Below, one piece after another: positions 1-8,292 of a stretch of 64,000 nt of DNA (positions within the stretch are counted from its first letter, which is position 1; each line of letters starts with the position of its first letter). The DNA is from Albimonas marina (GTDB lineage Bacteria > Pseudomonadota > Alphaproteobacteria > Rhodobacterales > Rhodobacteraceae). Under the pieces are notes generated by a model. That model ran no database searches. It was given only the letters and a program-made list of their open reading frames with translations, and had not been told where the DNA came from. The translations under genes and the position numbers were made by a program. The stretch is from assembly GCF_029223255.1 (NCBI RefSeq), contig NZ_JARHUC010000002.1, positions 186,001 to 250,000 on the forward strand, given 5' to 3'.

Positions 1-1
1 G

Positions 2-1600
2 CCGCGGCGCTTCCGGATCTGGAACGCGCTCAGCGCGCTGCCCTACGCGGCGGTGCATGTGGGGCTGGGCTATGCGCTGGGCGACGTGCTGGCGCGGGTC
101 GGCCCGCAGATGGAGCGCGCGGCGATCCTCGCCGCGGTGGTGCTGGCGGCGCTGGCGCTGATCTGGGCGGTCTCGACCCAGCTGCGCCGCGGCCTGCCGC
201 TGGCGCTGGCCGCGCTGGGCGCCGCGCGCGACGCGCTGCTGGCGAAGCCCTGGGCGCGACGGCTCGCGGCGGCGCATCCGGGGCTGACGGGGTTCCTCGC
301 CCGCCGCGTGGCGACCGACCGGTTCGAGGGGCTGGCGCTAACCGCGCTCGCGGCCGTGGCGGTCTACGTGGTGGCGGCCTGGGCGGACTCGGCGCTCGAC
401 TTCCTGTTCGAGGCGCAGGTGGCCCAGACCGACCTGCGCCTGTCGCGGCTGATCCACGCCTTCTGGAACCCCCAGGCGCTGCACGCCTTCGGACTGGTCA
501 CGCAGCTGGGCCACTGGACGGTGGTCACGGCGATGCTGGCGGGGGCGACGGCGGCGCTGGCGATCGCGGGGCGGCGCGCCTCGCTGGCGCAGCTGTGGGT
601 GGCGCTGGCGGGCGAGCTGATCACGGTGCGCCTGCTGAAGAACGCCTTCGACCGGCCGCGGCCGGAGCTGGGCTTCTTCGTCGAGACCTCGGGCAGCTTC
701 CCCTCGGGCCACGCGACGCTGTCGGTGGCCTTCTGGGGGACGCTGTGCGTGATAGCCTGGCGCGAGCGGGCGCTGGGCCCGACGACGGCGCTGGTGCTGG
801 GCGCGACGCTGGCCTTCCTGATCGGAGGCAGCCGGATCTACCTGATCGAGCACTATTTGTCCGACGTGGTGAACGGCTGGCTGGTGGGCACGCTGTGGCT
901 GGTGATCGGGCTGGCGGTGGCCGAGCGGATGCGCGCGGCCGGCCCCGCGCCGCGCCCCTCGCGCCCGCGCCTGCGGGCCGCGGCGCTGGCGGCGGCGGCG
1001 GGGGTCGTCGCGGCGGGCGTGCTGGCGGCGCTGGCCGATCCCCCGCGCGCCGCCGCCCAGGCCGAGGCGCCGCCCGAGATCGTGGACCCGGTCGCGGCGG
1101 CGGGAACCGCGGACCTGCCGCTGGCCGTCGAGTCGCTGGGGGGCGAGGCGCGCGACCCGGTCGCGGCGGTGATCGCGGCGCCCGACCTCGGCCACGTGGT
1201 CGCCCGACTGCGCGCGGCGGGGTGGCGGGAGGCCGAGCAGCCCTCCCCCGCCTCCCTCCTGCGCGGCGCCTGGCACGACCTGACCGAGGCGACCTGGGCG
1301 GACGCGCCGCTGTTCCCCCGCTTCTGGCTGGGCCACCCCCAGGACGCGGGCCTGCGCAGCGCCGACGGCGCGGCCGAGCTGCGCCTGTGGGACAGCGGCG
1401 AGCGCACGCCCGAGGGGGCGCGCCTGATCCTCGCCGCCCCCTCGCCGCCGGGCCGCGACGCGCTGGCCCGGGACATGGCGACGCCGGCCGCGGGATCGGG
1501 CGGCGCGGCGGGGGCGGCGGAGGGCGCCGGGGCGACGGCGCCCTGCCCCGTCGGCATCGCGGTCGCGGACGGCGCGGCCTGCTATATTCCCGCCCCCTGA
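2..1600 (+). CDS. DedA / PAP2 phosphatase / LssY-like fusion membrane protein (5' partial)
   Basis: The reading frame is open from base 2, so the N-terminus lies outside the window. The first visible residues (RIWNALSALPYAAVHVGLGY) resemble the C-terminal end of a DedA membrane domain. A PAP2 phosphatase domain follows, with its three motifs in order: KNAFDRPRP (near nt 640-666), PSGHA (near 702-715) and SRIYLIEHYLSD (near 832-867). These hold the family's catalytic histidines and phosphate-binding residues. After further membrane segments comes a soluble tail resembling LssY C-terminal domains (PLFPRFWLGHP, LRLWDSGERTPEG); it ends soon after and may be short. DedA proteins move lipids and PAP2 proteins dephosphorylate lipid phosphates at the membrane, so a role in envelope lipid turnover is inferred. 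The GTG at 53 is only an internal candidate start. mprF follows at 115 bp. Confidence 0.8.
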   Translation, partial: PRRFRIWNALSALPYAAVHVGLGYALGDVLARVGPQMERAAILAAVVLAALALIWAVSTQLRRGLPLALAALGAARDALLAKPWARRLAAAHPGLTGFLARRVATDRFEGLALTALAAVAVYVVAAWADSALDFLFEAQVAQTDLRLSRLIHAFWNPQALHAFGLVTQLGHWTVVTAMLAGATAALAIAGRRASLAQLWVALAGELITVRLLKNAFDRPRPELGFFVETSGSFPSGHATLSVAFWGTLCVIAWRERALGPTTALVLGATLAFLIGGSRIYLIEHYLSDVVNGWLVGTLWLVIGLAVAERMRAAGPAPRPSRPRLRAAALAAAAGVVAAGVLAALADPPRAAAQAEAPPEIVDPVAAAGTADLPLAVESLGGEARDPVAAVIAAPDLGHVVARLRAAGWREAEQPSPASLLRGAWHDLTEATWADAPLFPRFWLGHPQDAGLRSADGAAELRLWDSGERTPEGARLILAAPSPPGRDALARDMATPAAGSGGAAGAAEGAGATAPCPVGIAVADGAACYIPAP

Positions 1601-1714
1601 GCCCGCCCGCGCCGTCCCTCCGGCTTGCCAGCGGCGGGCGCGGCGGGTCATAGGGCGCTCAGGCGGGGCGCGAGGACCGGACCCGGAGGCGCGGACGCGC
1701 GAGGAGGAGACGCG

Positions 1715-4312
1715 GTGAGCGAGGCGAACATCGAAGAGGGAGGCGCGGACCCGGTCTCGTGGCTCGCGCGCCTGCGCATGGCGGCGCCCTACCTCGTCGC
1801 CCTGTTCCTGTTCGGCCTGGGGAGCTTCGCGCTCTACCGCCTGCTGGCCCCCGTCGACATCCACGAGGTGGCGATCCAGGTGCGCGAGACGCCCTGGCGG
1901 ACCATCGCCGCGGCCCTTCTGGCGACGCTGGGGGGATACCTGTGCCTGGCGGCCTACGACTGGTCCGCGCTGCGCCACATCGGCAAGCCGCTGCCGGCGC
2001 CGGTCGCGATCTCGGGCGGGTTCCTGGCCTATGCCTTCGGCAACACCGTGGGGCTGTCGGCGATCTCGGGCGGGGCGGTGCGCTGGCGGCTCTATTCGGG
2101 GCTGGGGCTCGACGGCTACGACATCGCCGCGGTCTCGACCTTCACCGCCATGGCCTACGGGATCGCGGCGACGCTGATCGGGTTGACCGCGCTGGCGGTG
2201 CATCCGGCGGCGCTGGCCTCGGTGCTGCCGCTCGAGCCGGGGAGCGTGCGGCTGGGGGCGATCGCGGCGACGCTCGCGATCCTCGCGCCGCTGCTCTGGG
2301 CCTCGCTCAGCCGGCGGCGGCTGACGCTGGGGCGGTTCTCGCTGCAGGCGCCGACGCCGGGGCTGCTGGTGGCGCAGCTGCTGATCAGCCTGGGCGACAT
2401 CGCCTTCTCGGCGCTGACGCTCTACCTGCTGCTCCCCGAGGGCGCGCCGGGGTTCCTCGCCTTCGTCGCCATCTTCGCCGCCGCCACCATGGCGGGCGTG
2501 CTGAGCCACGTGCCCGGCGGCGTGGGCGTGTTCGAGACGCTGATCGTCGCCGCCCTGCCCAAGGCCGCGGGCGTCGACGCGGTGGCGGCCGCGCTGCTGC
2601 TGTTCCGGCTGATCTACTACCTCGCCCCCTTCGCCGCCGCCCTGGTGCTGCTCTCGCTCTACGAGGCCTGGCGCGCCTTCGGCGGGCGGGCGAGCGCGGC
2701 GGGGCGCGCCTTCGCGGCGACCGAGCCCGCCTTCCGCGCCATCGAGCCCGCCGCCCCGTTCCTGCTGGCGGTGATGGTCTTCGGCTCGGGCATGTGGATG
2801 TCGCTCTCGGCCCTGCTGCCGCCGCTGGGCAAGGCGGGCGAGGCGGCGGAGGCGTTCTTCCCCCTCGCCTTCCAGGAGGGGTCGGCGCTGCTGACCTCGG
2901 CGCTGGGGGCCTTGATGACGGTGGTGTCGCTCGGCCTCGCGCGGCGCAGCCTGGGCGCGCTGTGGCTGACCATCGGGGCGATGATCGCGGGCGCGGTGGT
3001 GGCGCTGGCGCAGGGGGTGGAGCCCGAGCAGGCCGCGACCCTGGCGCTGGGGGTGGCGATCCTGCTGCCCTTCCGCCGGGCGTTCCGCCGCCGCTCGGTC
3101 CTCACCCACTCGGCGATGACGCCGGGCTGGGCCGCGCTGATGCTGGCGGCGGTGTTCTCGGTCGGCTTCGTGCTGTTCTTCACCCACAAGAGCACCCCCT
3201 ACGCCCATGAGCTGTGGTGGCAGTTCGCCGAGGACGCCAACGCGCCCCGCGCCCTGCGCGCCGGCCTGCTGGTGAGCCTGGGCGTCAGCGCGGGGGCGCT
3301 GCTGCTGCTGCTGCGCGCCCCCCGCTTCCGCCCCACGCCCCCCGACGCCCATGCGCTGCAGACGGCGGCGCGCATCGCCCTGGCGGGCGAGCGGCCGGAG
3401 GCGGGCTTCGCCCTGACCGGGGACAAGTCGATCCTGCTCTCGGACGACGAAAGCGCCTTCGTGATGTTCGGCGTCTCGGGCGGATCCTGGCTCGCCTACG
3501 GCGGGCCGGTGGGCGAGGCCGAGGCGGCCGAGGAGGTGGCCTTCACCTTCGTCGACCGCGCCCGCCGCGCCGGCGCCCGGCCGGTGTTCTACGAGGTGGG
3601 GATGCAGGCGGTGCCGCTGATGCTCTCGCTCGGCCTCGCGCTGCACAAGATGGGGGAGGAGGCGGTGGTCGACCTCTCCCGCTTCTCGCTCGAGGGCTCG
3701 GCGCGCAAGAAGCTGCGCACGGCCCACGCGCGGGCGGGGCGCGACGGGCTGAGCCTGCGGATCGTCGAGCCGCCCCACGACGCGGCCCTGCTGGCGGAGC
3801 TCAAGCCCATCTCGGACGGCTGGCTGGTCGCGAAGGGGGCGCGGGAGAAGGGATTCTCGGTCGGCCGGTTCGACCCGGCCTGGCTGAACCGCTGGCCGCT
3901 GGCGCTGGTGTTCCACGGCGGCTCGCCGGTGGCCTTCGCGACGCTGATGGTCACCGCCTCGCGCCGCAGCGCCTGCATCGACCTGATGCGCCACGCCGAC
4001 GCCGCGCCGCCGGGCACGATGGAGTTCCTGTTCACCGAGACCATGCTCCAGCTCAAGGCGCAGGGGTTCGAGCGGTTCTCGATGGGCATGGCGCCGCTGT
4101 CGGGCCTGACGCCCGAGCGCAGCGGGCGGCTGTGGGACCGGTTCGGGACCACGATCTACCGCCACGGCGGGGGCTTCTACAATTTCGAGGGGCTGCGCGC
4201 CTTCAAGGCGAAGTTCGACCCCGAGTGGCGCCCCCGCTACCTCGCCACCCCCTCGGGCCGCCCGCCGCTGCTGCCGCTGGCGGACGCGGCGCGGCTGATC
4301 TCGCGGAGCTGA
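1715..4312 (+). CDS. mprF: Bifunctional phosphatidylglycerol lysyltransferase/flippase MprF
   Basis: 865 residues. MprF-family proteins transfer an aminoacyl group from aminoacyl-tRNA to phosphatidylglycerol and flip the product to the outer leaflet, lowering surface negative charge and sensitivity to cationic peptides. The N-terminal 500 or so residues are strongly hydrophobic with many membrane segments, including the flippase-type stretch SHVPGGVGVFETLI. From about residue 547 a soluble DUF2156-type synthase domain follows (GVSGGSWLAYGGPVGE, LRTAHARAGRDG, GMAPLSGL). The GTG at 1715 was chosen because GAGGAGGAG lies just upstream; the frame is open further upstream to 1625 without a comparable site. 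The amino acid transferred (Lys, Ala or other) cannot be read from sequence. The neighbouring DedA/PAP2 fusion suggests a lipid-modification pair, which is inference. Confidence 0.9.
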   Translation: MSEANIEEGGADPVSWLARLRMAAPYLVALFLFGLGSFALYRLLAPVDIHEVAIQVRETPWRTIAAALLATLGGYLCLAAYDWSALRHIGKPLPAPVAISGGFLAYAFGNTVGLSAISGGAVRWRLYSGLGLDGYDIAAVSTFTAMAYGIAATLIGLTALAVHPAALASVLPLEPGSVRLGAIAATLAILAPLLWASLSRRRLTLGRFSLQAPTPGLLVAQLLISLGDIAFSALTLYLLLPEGAPGFLAFVAIFAAATMAGVLSHVPGGVGVFETLIVAALPKAAGVDAVAAALLLFRLIYYLAPFAAALVLLSLYEAWRAFGGRASAAGRAFAATEPAFRAIEPAAPFLLAVMVFGSGMWMSLSALLPPLGKAGEAAEAFFPLAFQEGSALLTSALGALMTVVSLGLARRSLGALWLTIGAMIAGAVVALAQGVEPEQAATLALGVAILLPFRRAFRRRSVLTHSAMTPGWAALMLAAVFSVGFVLFFTHKSTPYAHELWWQFAEDANAPRALRAGLLVSLGVSAGALLLLLRAPRFRPTPPDAHALQTAARIALAGERPEAGFALTGDKSILLSDDESAFVMFGVSGGSWLAYGGPVGEAEAAEEVAFTFVDRARRAGARPVFYEVGMQAVPLMLSLGLALHKMGEEAVVDLSRFSLEGSARKKLRTAHARAGRDGLSLRIVEPPHDAALLAELKPISDGWLVAKGAREKGFSVGRFDPAWLNRWPLALVFHGGSPVAFATLMVTASRRSACIDLMRHADAAPPGTMEFLFTETMLQLKAQGFERFSMGMAPLSGLTPERSGRLWDRFGTTIYRHGGGFYNFEGLRAFKAKFDPEWRPRYLATPSGRPPLLPLADAARLISRS

Positions 4313-4388
4313 CGCAGGGGCCGGGCCGGCGCGGGGCGAGGGCCCGGCCGGAGGCGCGCGCACGCCCCCACGGAACGCCCGGCCGCCC

Positions 4389-4417
4389 TTGACGCCCCTT
4401 CGGGAAAACCCTATCCC
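4389..4417 (+). promoter_or_regulatory. Sigma-70-type promoter of tRNA-Cys
   Basis: TTGACG (4389-4394) and TATCCC (4412-4417) are separated by exactly 17 bp and end 11 bp before the mature tRNA, which is typical spacing for a tRNA promoter. The -35 matches five of six consensus bases; the -10 keeps TAT only. This is read from sequence and not tested. Confidence 0.6.
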
Positions 4418-4428
4418 CACGCTCGGAT

Positions 4429-4502
4429 GGCGACGTGGCGGAGTGGTTACGCAGCGGATTGCAAATCCGTGTACACCGGTTCGATTCCGGTCGTCGCCTC
4501 CA
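4429..4502 (+). tRNA. tRNA-Cys (anticodon GCA)
   Basis: The 74-nt sequence folds as a cloverleaf. The acceptor stem GGCGACG pairs with CGTCGCC, the anticodon loop carries GCA at 4461-4463 flanked by TT and AA, the T-arm contains GGTTCGATTCC, and the CCA end is encoded (4500-4502). No integrase gene or repeated tRNA 3' end was seen nearby, so there is no evidence of an island attachment site here. Confidence 0.95.
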
Positions 4503-4674
4503 TCCCCCCTTCCTGACCGAACGCCGGCCCCTCGCGGGCCTGGTCCGCGCCTGAACCGGCCACGCCTCCGGCGCGCGGAGCGAGCGATTCCGGGGGCTTG
4601 AGCTCCATTCCGCAGGCCTCCCTCATTCGGACGATTGACTTGCGCTTCGCGCGGCGGCTCGCTTCCCGGGCGGG

Positions 4675-7200
4675 ATGCGGATTGGAGCCCGGGGATTGGA
4701 GAGATTTCTGCACGCGATCGCGGCGCGGGCCGCCGAGGCGCCGGGGCGGGACGCCGCGGTGGACGTCGCGCGGGGCGCGGCGATCAGCCGGGGCGGGCTC
4801 GAGGCGGCCTCGGACCTGCTGGCCGAGGGTCTGGCGGCGCTGGACCTGCCGCGAGGCGCGACCGTGGCGCATATGGGCGGGCCGGGCACGCCCCGGATCG
4901 TCGCCTTCACCGCGGCCTGGAAGGCGGGCTTCGCCTTCGCGCCGCTCGATCCCGTTCTGCCCGACGCCCAGATCGCCGCGGTGGTCGAGGAGATCGGCGT
5001 GCGCGCGGCGATCCTGGACGACGCCGACGGGCGCGGGCGCTTCGGGGAGGGCATGCCCGTCCTCGTGCCGCCCGCGCCGGAGACGGTGCGCCCGGGCGAG
5101 GCCCCGCCCTTCGCGCGGCGGCCGCCGGACGCGGGGATGCGGGTGGCGGTGCGCTTCACCTCGGGCTCCTCCGGGCGGCCGAAGGCGGTGGAGCTGCACC
5201 ATGAGGCGAACGAGGCGCTGTTCGACCTCTACGACACGCTCCAGCTCTGGACGCCGAAGGATCGGCCCTGCCTGACCGGCTCGTGGTGGATCCACACCTA
5301 CCTGACCACGCTGATGGCCGGCGCGACGCTGACGGTCGCGGATTTCGCGCGGCTGGGGCCGGCGGGGCTGGCCGAGACGCTGGACGCGCGCCGCATCACC
5401 CACCTGCGCACCTTCACCGCGGCCTTCCGCGCGCTGGCCGCCGCCGGCGCGGGGCCCTTCGCGGACCTGCGCACGCTGATCCTGAGCGGCGAGGCGCTGA
5501 CCGCCGAGGACGCCGCCGCCTTCGAGCGGATGACGCTCCCGGGGGCGGTGCTGCGCAACAGCTACGGCTCGAACGAGGCGCCGCTGATGACCACCCACGA
5601 CCACCGGCACGGGGACGCGGTGGCGCCCACGGGGATGCCGCTGGGCCCGCCGGACCGGCCGGGGGTGGTGGCGGTGCTCGACCCCTCCGGCGCGCCCGCG
5701 GCGGTGGGGGAGATCGGCGAGATCGTCGCCCGCGGCCGCCACATCGCCCGCGGCTGGATCGGCCGGCCGCAGGAGACCGCCGCCGCCTTCGAGGAGACCG
5801 ACGAGCCCGGCGTGCGCCGCTGGCGCACCGGCGACCTGGGCTGGTTCGACGCGGCGGGCGTCCTGCACGCGGCCGGGCGGATCGACGACCAGGTGAAGAT
5901 CCGCGGCTACGCCGTGCGCCTGATCGAGGTGGAGCGGGCGCTGGTCGCCCTGCCCGGCGTGGCCGAGGCGGCGGCGAGCGCCTGGGAGGGCCCGGGCGGG
6001 GCGCGTCGGCTGGCCGCCCATGTGGTGCCGGAGGCGGGGGCGCGGCTCGACCCCTCCGCCCTGCGCGCGGCGCTGGCGCAGGCGCATCCGGGCTGGATGG
6101 TCCCGGGGCGGATCCGGGTGGTGGCGGAGCTGCCCCGCATCGGCGTCGCGCGCAAGCTGCACCGCGCGGCCCTGCCCGACCCGTTCGCCGAACCCGCCCA
6201 CGACGGCGAGGGCGAGGGCGGCCCGCCCCGCGGCGAGGTCGAGACGCTGGTGGCCGAGGCCTGGCGGGAGGCGCTGGGCGCCGGCGGCTTCGGGCGGGAG
6301 GACGACTTCTTCGACATCGGCGGCGACTCGCTGCAGGCGATGGCCATGGCGCTGGGCTGCGAGCGGCGGCTGGGCGTGAGCCTGCCGCTCGAGTCGCTGG
6401 TGCTGGAGGGGGCGACGGTGGCGGGGCTCGCCCGGCGGCTGGAGGCGGCGCGCGCCGCCGGCGCGCGGCTGGCGGGGGCGCGGCGGGCGGCGCTGAACCG
6501 CACGGCGCCGGCGCGGGGACGGCCGCGGCTGCATGCGATGCACATGGGGCCCGGGGGCCTCGCGGACCTGATGCCGCTGGCGCAGGCGCTGGAGGGGCGG
6601 GCCGAGGTGATCGGCGTGCGCCCCCCGCCCCGGCGCGATCCGCCCGCGCGCATGGCGGCCTACGGGCGCGACGCGGCCGAGGCGGTGGCCGCGGACCTCG
6701 ACCGGCGGAGCGAGAGCGCGGAGGCGGCGACGCTGCTGGGCTACAGCTTCGGCGCGATGGTGGCGGGCGAGGCCGCCGCGGCGCTGGTCGCGCGGGGCCT
6801 GCCCGCGCCGCGCCTGGCGCTGATCGACCCGCTCGCCCCCTGGACCGAGCCGCGGCTGGCGCTGCGGCGGGTGGCCGAGGCGGCGCGGGCGGGAGAGCTG
6901 CGCGCGGCCGGAGCGCTGGCTGGCCGCCTGATGGGCCTGCCGCGGGTCGGCGGACGCGAGGCGGCGACGACGGTGGCGATGGCGCTGTGCGCCCCGCCCG
7001 CCCTGCCCGCGGGGACCCGGACGCTGCTGGTCATCGCGGCCGACGATCCCTCGGCCGACCGGCGCGAGGCCGAGTGGCGGGCGCTGGCGGGGCCGCAGGT
7101 CGAGGCGCTGCGTCTGCCCGGCGACCACCTGGCGATGGCGGGCGCGGGGGCGGCGCCGGCGCTCGCGGCCGCGATCCTGCGCTTCCTGGCCGAGGACTGA
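4675..7200 (+). CDS. Single-module NRPS-like protein (adenylation - carrier - thioesterase)
   Basis: 841 residues. The N-terminal two thirds are an AMP-forming adenylation domain: TSGSSGRPKAV (about 160), NSYGSNEAPLM (about 297), RTGDLGWF (about 384) and DDQVKIRGYAVRLIEVE. A carrier domain follows with FFDIGGDSLQA, whose Ser552 should take phosphopantetheine. The C-terminus is an alpha/beta-hydrolase thioesterase with nucleophile Ser691 in GYSFG and His818 in GDHLAMA. One acid would thus be activated, tethered and released. No condensation domain is present. At the place where amino-acid-activating domains carry the Asp that binds the alpha-amino group, my hand alignment gives Ser (in GSWWIHTYL), so an alpha-amino acid is a less likely substrate. 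The ATG at 4675 lacks an obvious ribosome site. Two possible partner genes follow. Confidence 0.8.
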   Translation: MRIGARGLERFLHAIAARAAEAPGRDAAVDVARGAAISRGGLEAASDLLAEGLAALDLPRGATVAHMGGPGTPRIVAFTAAWKAGFAFAPLDPVLPDAQIAAVVEEIGVRAAILDDADGRGRFGEGMPVLVPPAPETVRPGEAPPFARRPPDAGMRVAVRFTSGSSGRPKAVELHHEANEALFDLYDTLQLWTPKDRPCLTGSWWIHTYLTTLMAGATLTVADFARLGPAGLAETLDARRITHLRTFTAAFRALAAAGAGPFADLRTLILSGEALTAEDAAAFERMTLPGAVLRNSYGSNEAPLMTTHDHRHGDAVAPTGMPLGPPDRPGVVAVLDPSGAPAAVGEIGEIVARGRHIARGWIGRPQETAAAFEETDEPGVRRWRTGDLGWFDAAGVLHAAGRIDDQVKIRGYAVRLIEVERALVALPGVAEAAASAWEGPGGARRLAAHVVPEAGARLDPSALRAALAQAHPGWMVPGRIRVVAELPRIGVARKLHRAALPDPFAEPAHDGEGEGGPPRGEVETLVAEAWREALGAGGFGREDDFFDIGGDSLQAMAMALGCERRLGVSLPLESLVLEGATVAGLARRLEAARAAGARLAGARRAALNRTAPARGRPRLHAMHMGPGGLADLMPLAQALEGRAEVIGVRPPPRRDPPARMAAYGRDAAEAVAADLDRRSESAEAATLLGYSFGAMVAGEAAAALVARGLPAPRLALIDPLAPWTEPRLALRRVAEAARAGELRAAGALAGRLMGLPRVGGREAATTVAMALCAPPALPAGTRTLLVIAADDPSADRREAEWRALAGPQVEALRLPGDHLAMAGAGAAPALAAAILRFLAED

Positions 7201-7283
7201 AGCCGGAGCGCAACCGTGGCGCGCGGGCGCGGGCGCGATATGATGCCCCTCCAATGATAATCGAACGAGGGGAGGGAGAGGTC

Positions 7284-8243
7284 ATGGACCTCGTGGTCAC
7301 CGGCGGCGCCGGGTTCCTGGGGGCGCGCCTGGTCGCCTCGCTGCTGGCGGCGAAGGACGCGGGCGCGCCCCGCCCGGCCTTCGAGCGCATCGTGTCGCTG
7401 GACCTCGCGCCCTGCCCGACGCCGGACCCGCGGGTGGCATCGGTGATCGGGAGCGTGGACGACGAAGCGGCGCTGGCGGAGGTGATCGGGCCCGCCACGG
7501 GCGCGGTCTTCCACCTCGCCGCCGTGGTCAGCGGCCAGGCGGAGGCGGAGTTCGAGACGGGGATGCGCGTGAACCTCGACGGCACGCGCCGGCTGCTCGA
7601 CGCCTGCCGCACGCGGGCGGATCGGCCGCTTTTCTTCTTCGCAAGCTCGCTGGCGGTGTTCGGGGCGGACTGCCCGCCGGTGGTGCCCGACGACCAAGTG
7701 CTGCGGCCGCGCTCGAGCTACGGCACCCAGAAGGCGATGGGGGAGCTGCTGGTCGCGGACGCCTCGCGCCGGGGCTTCGTGGACGGGATCGTGGGGCGGC
7801 TGCCGACGGTGGTGGTGCGCCCGGGGCGGCCCAACGCGGCCGCCTCGTCCTTCGCCAGCTCGATCCTGCGCGAGCCGATGGCGGGGGAGATGGCGGTCTG
7901 CCCGGTGGACCTGGACCTGCCGCTGTGGATCGGCTCTCCCGACGCGACCCTTCGCAACATCGTGGCGCTGGCGGCGCTGGAGCGGGGGCGGCTGGGCGAC
8001 CGGGTCGAGGTGAACCTGCCCGGCATCGAGACCACGCCCCGCGCGATGCTGGCGGCGCTGACCGAGGCCTGCGGACCGGAGGCCGCGGCCCTGGTCGCGC
8101 ACCGGCCCGACCCCGCCATCGAGGCGATCTTGGCGAGCTGGCCCAGCCGCTTCGACACCGCGCGGGCGGAGTCGCTGGGGCTGGTCGGCGACGCCGGCAT
8201 CGGCGCCATCGTCGCCGCGCACCAGCGGGCGATGGGGCTCTAG
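7284..8243 (+). CDS. denD: D-erythronate dehydrogenase-like SDR (NAD-dependent epimerase/dehydratase family)
   Basis: 319 residues of an extended short-chain dehydrogenase. The Rossmann motif VTGGAGFLGARL is at the N-terminus, and a YGTQK tetrapeptide near residue 146 matches the catalytic YxxxK. Conserved stretches (FHLAAVVSGQAEAEF, VRPGRPNAAASSFASSI, REPMAG) match the DenD group, which oxidises D-erythronate to 2-dehydro-D-erythronate. I infer this function from overall likeness only. The ATG at 7284 follows GGAGGGAGAG at good spacing; the upstream ATG at 7254 has none. The usual DenD partners (a four-carbon acid kinase, an isomerase) are not seen here. Instead the gene lies between the NRPS-like gene and the convergent FkbH-like gene, so it may supply a small polyhydroxy acid or act on a product of that locus. 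Confidence 0.72.
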   Translation: MDLVVTGGAGFLGARLVASLLAAKDAGAPRPAFERIVSLDLAPCPTPDPRVASVIGSVDDEAALAEVIGPATGAVFHLAAVVSGQAEAEFETGMRVNLDGTRRLLDACRTRADRPLFFFASSLAVFGADCPPVVPDDQVLRPRSSYGTQKAMGELLVADASRRGFVDGIVGRLPTVVVRPGRPNAAASSFASSILREPMAGEMAVCPVDLDLPLWIGSPDATLRNIVALAALERGRLGDRVEVNLPGIETTPRAMLAALTEACGPEAAALVAHRPDPAIEAILASWPSRFDTARAESLGLVGDAGIGAIVAAHQRAMGL

Positions 8244-8292
8244 GCGCGGGGCCCGTCGGCAGCGACTGCCGCGCGGCGGGCTGCCGGCCGGC

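Noticed and set aside
338-4420. A 1,360-codon open frame on the minus strand across the DedA/PAP2 and mprF genes
   Set aside because: Arg/Gly/Pro-rich translation without any domain, opposite two clear genes; typical antisense frame in GC-rich DNA.
4429-4502. tRNA-Cys as an integration site for a mobile island covering the NRPS-like locus
   Set aside because: No integrase and no second copy of the tRNA 3' end were seen within the window.
4447-7254. Minus-strand frame beginning with a peptide antisense to tRNA-Cys (TGIEPVYTDLQSAA)
   Set aside because: The TGIEPV peptide is a well-known spurious translation of tRNA antisense sequence, and the rest is antisense to the adenylation gene.
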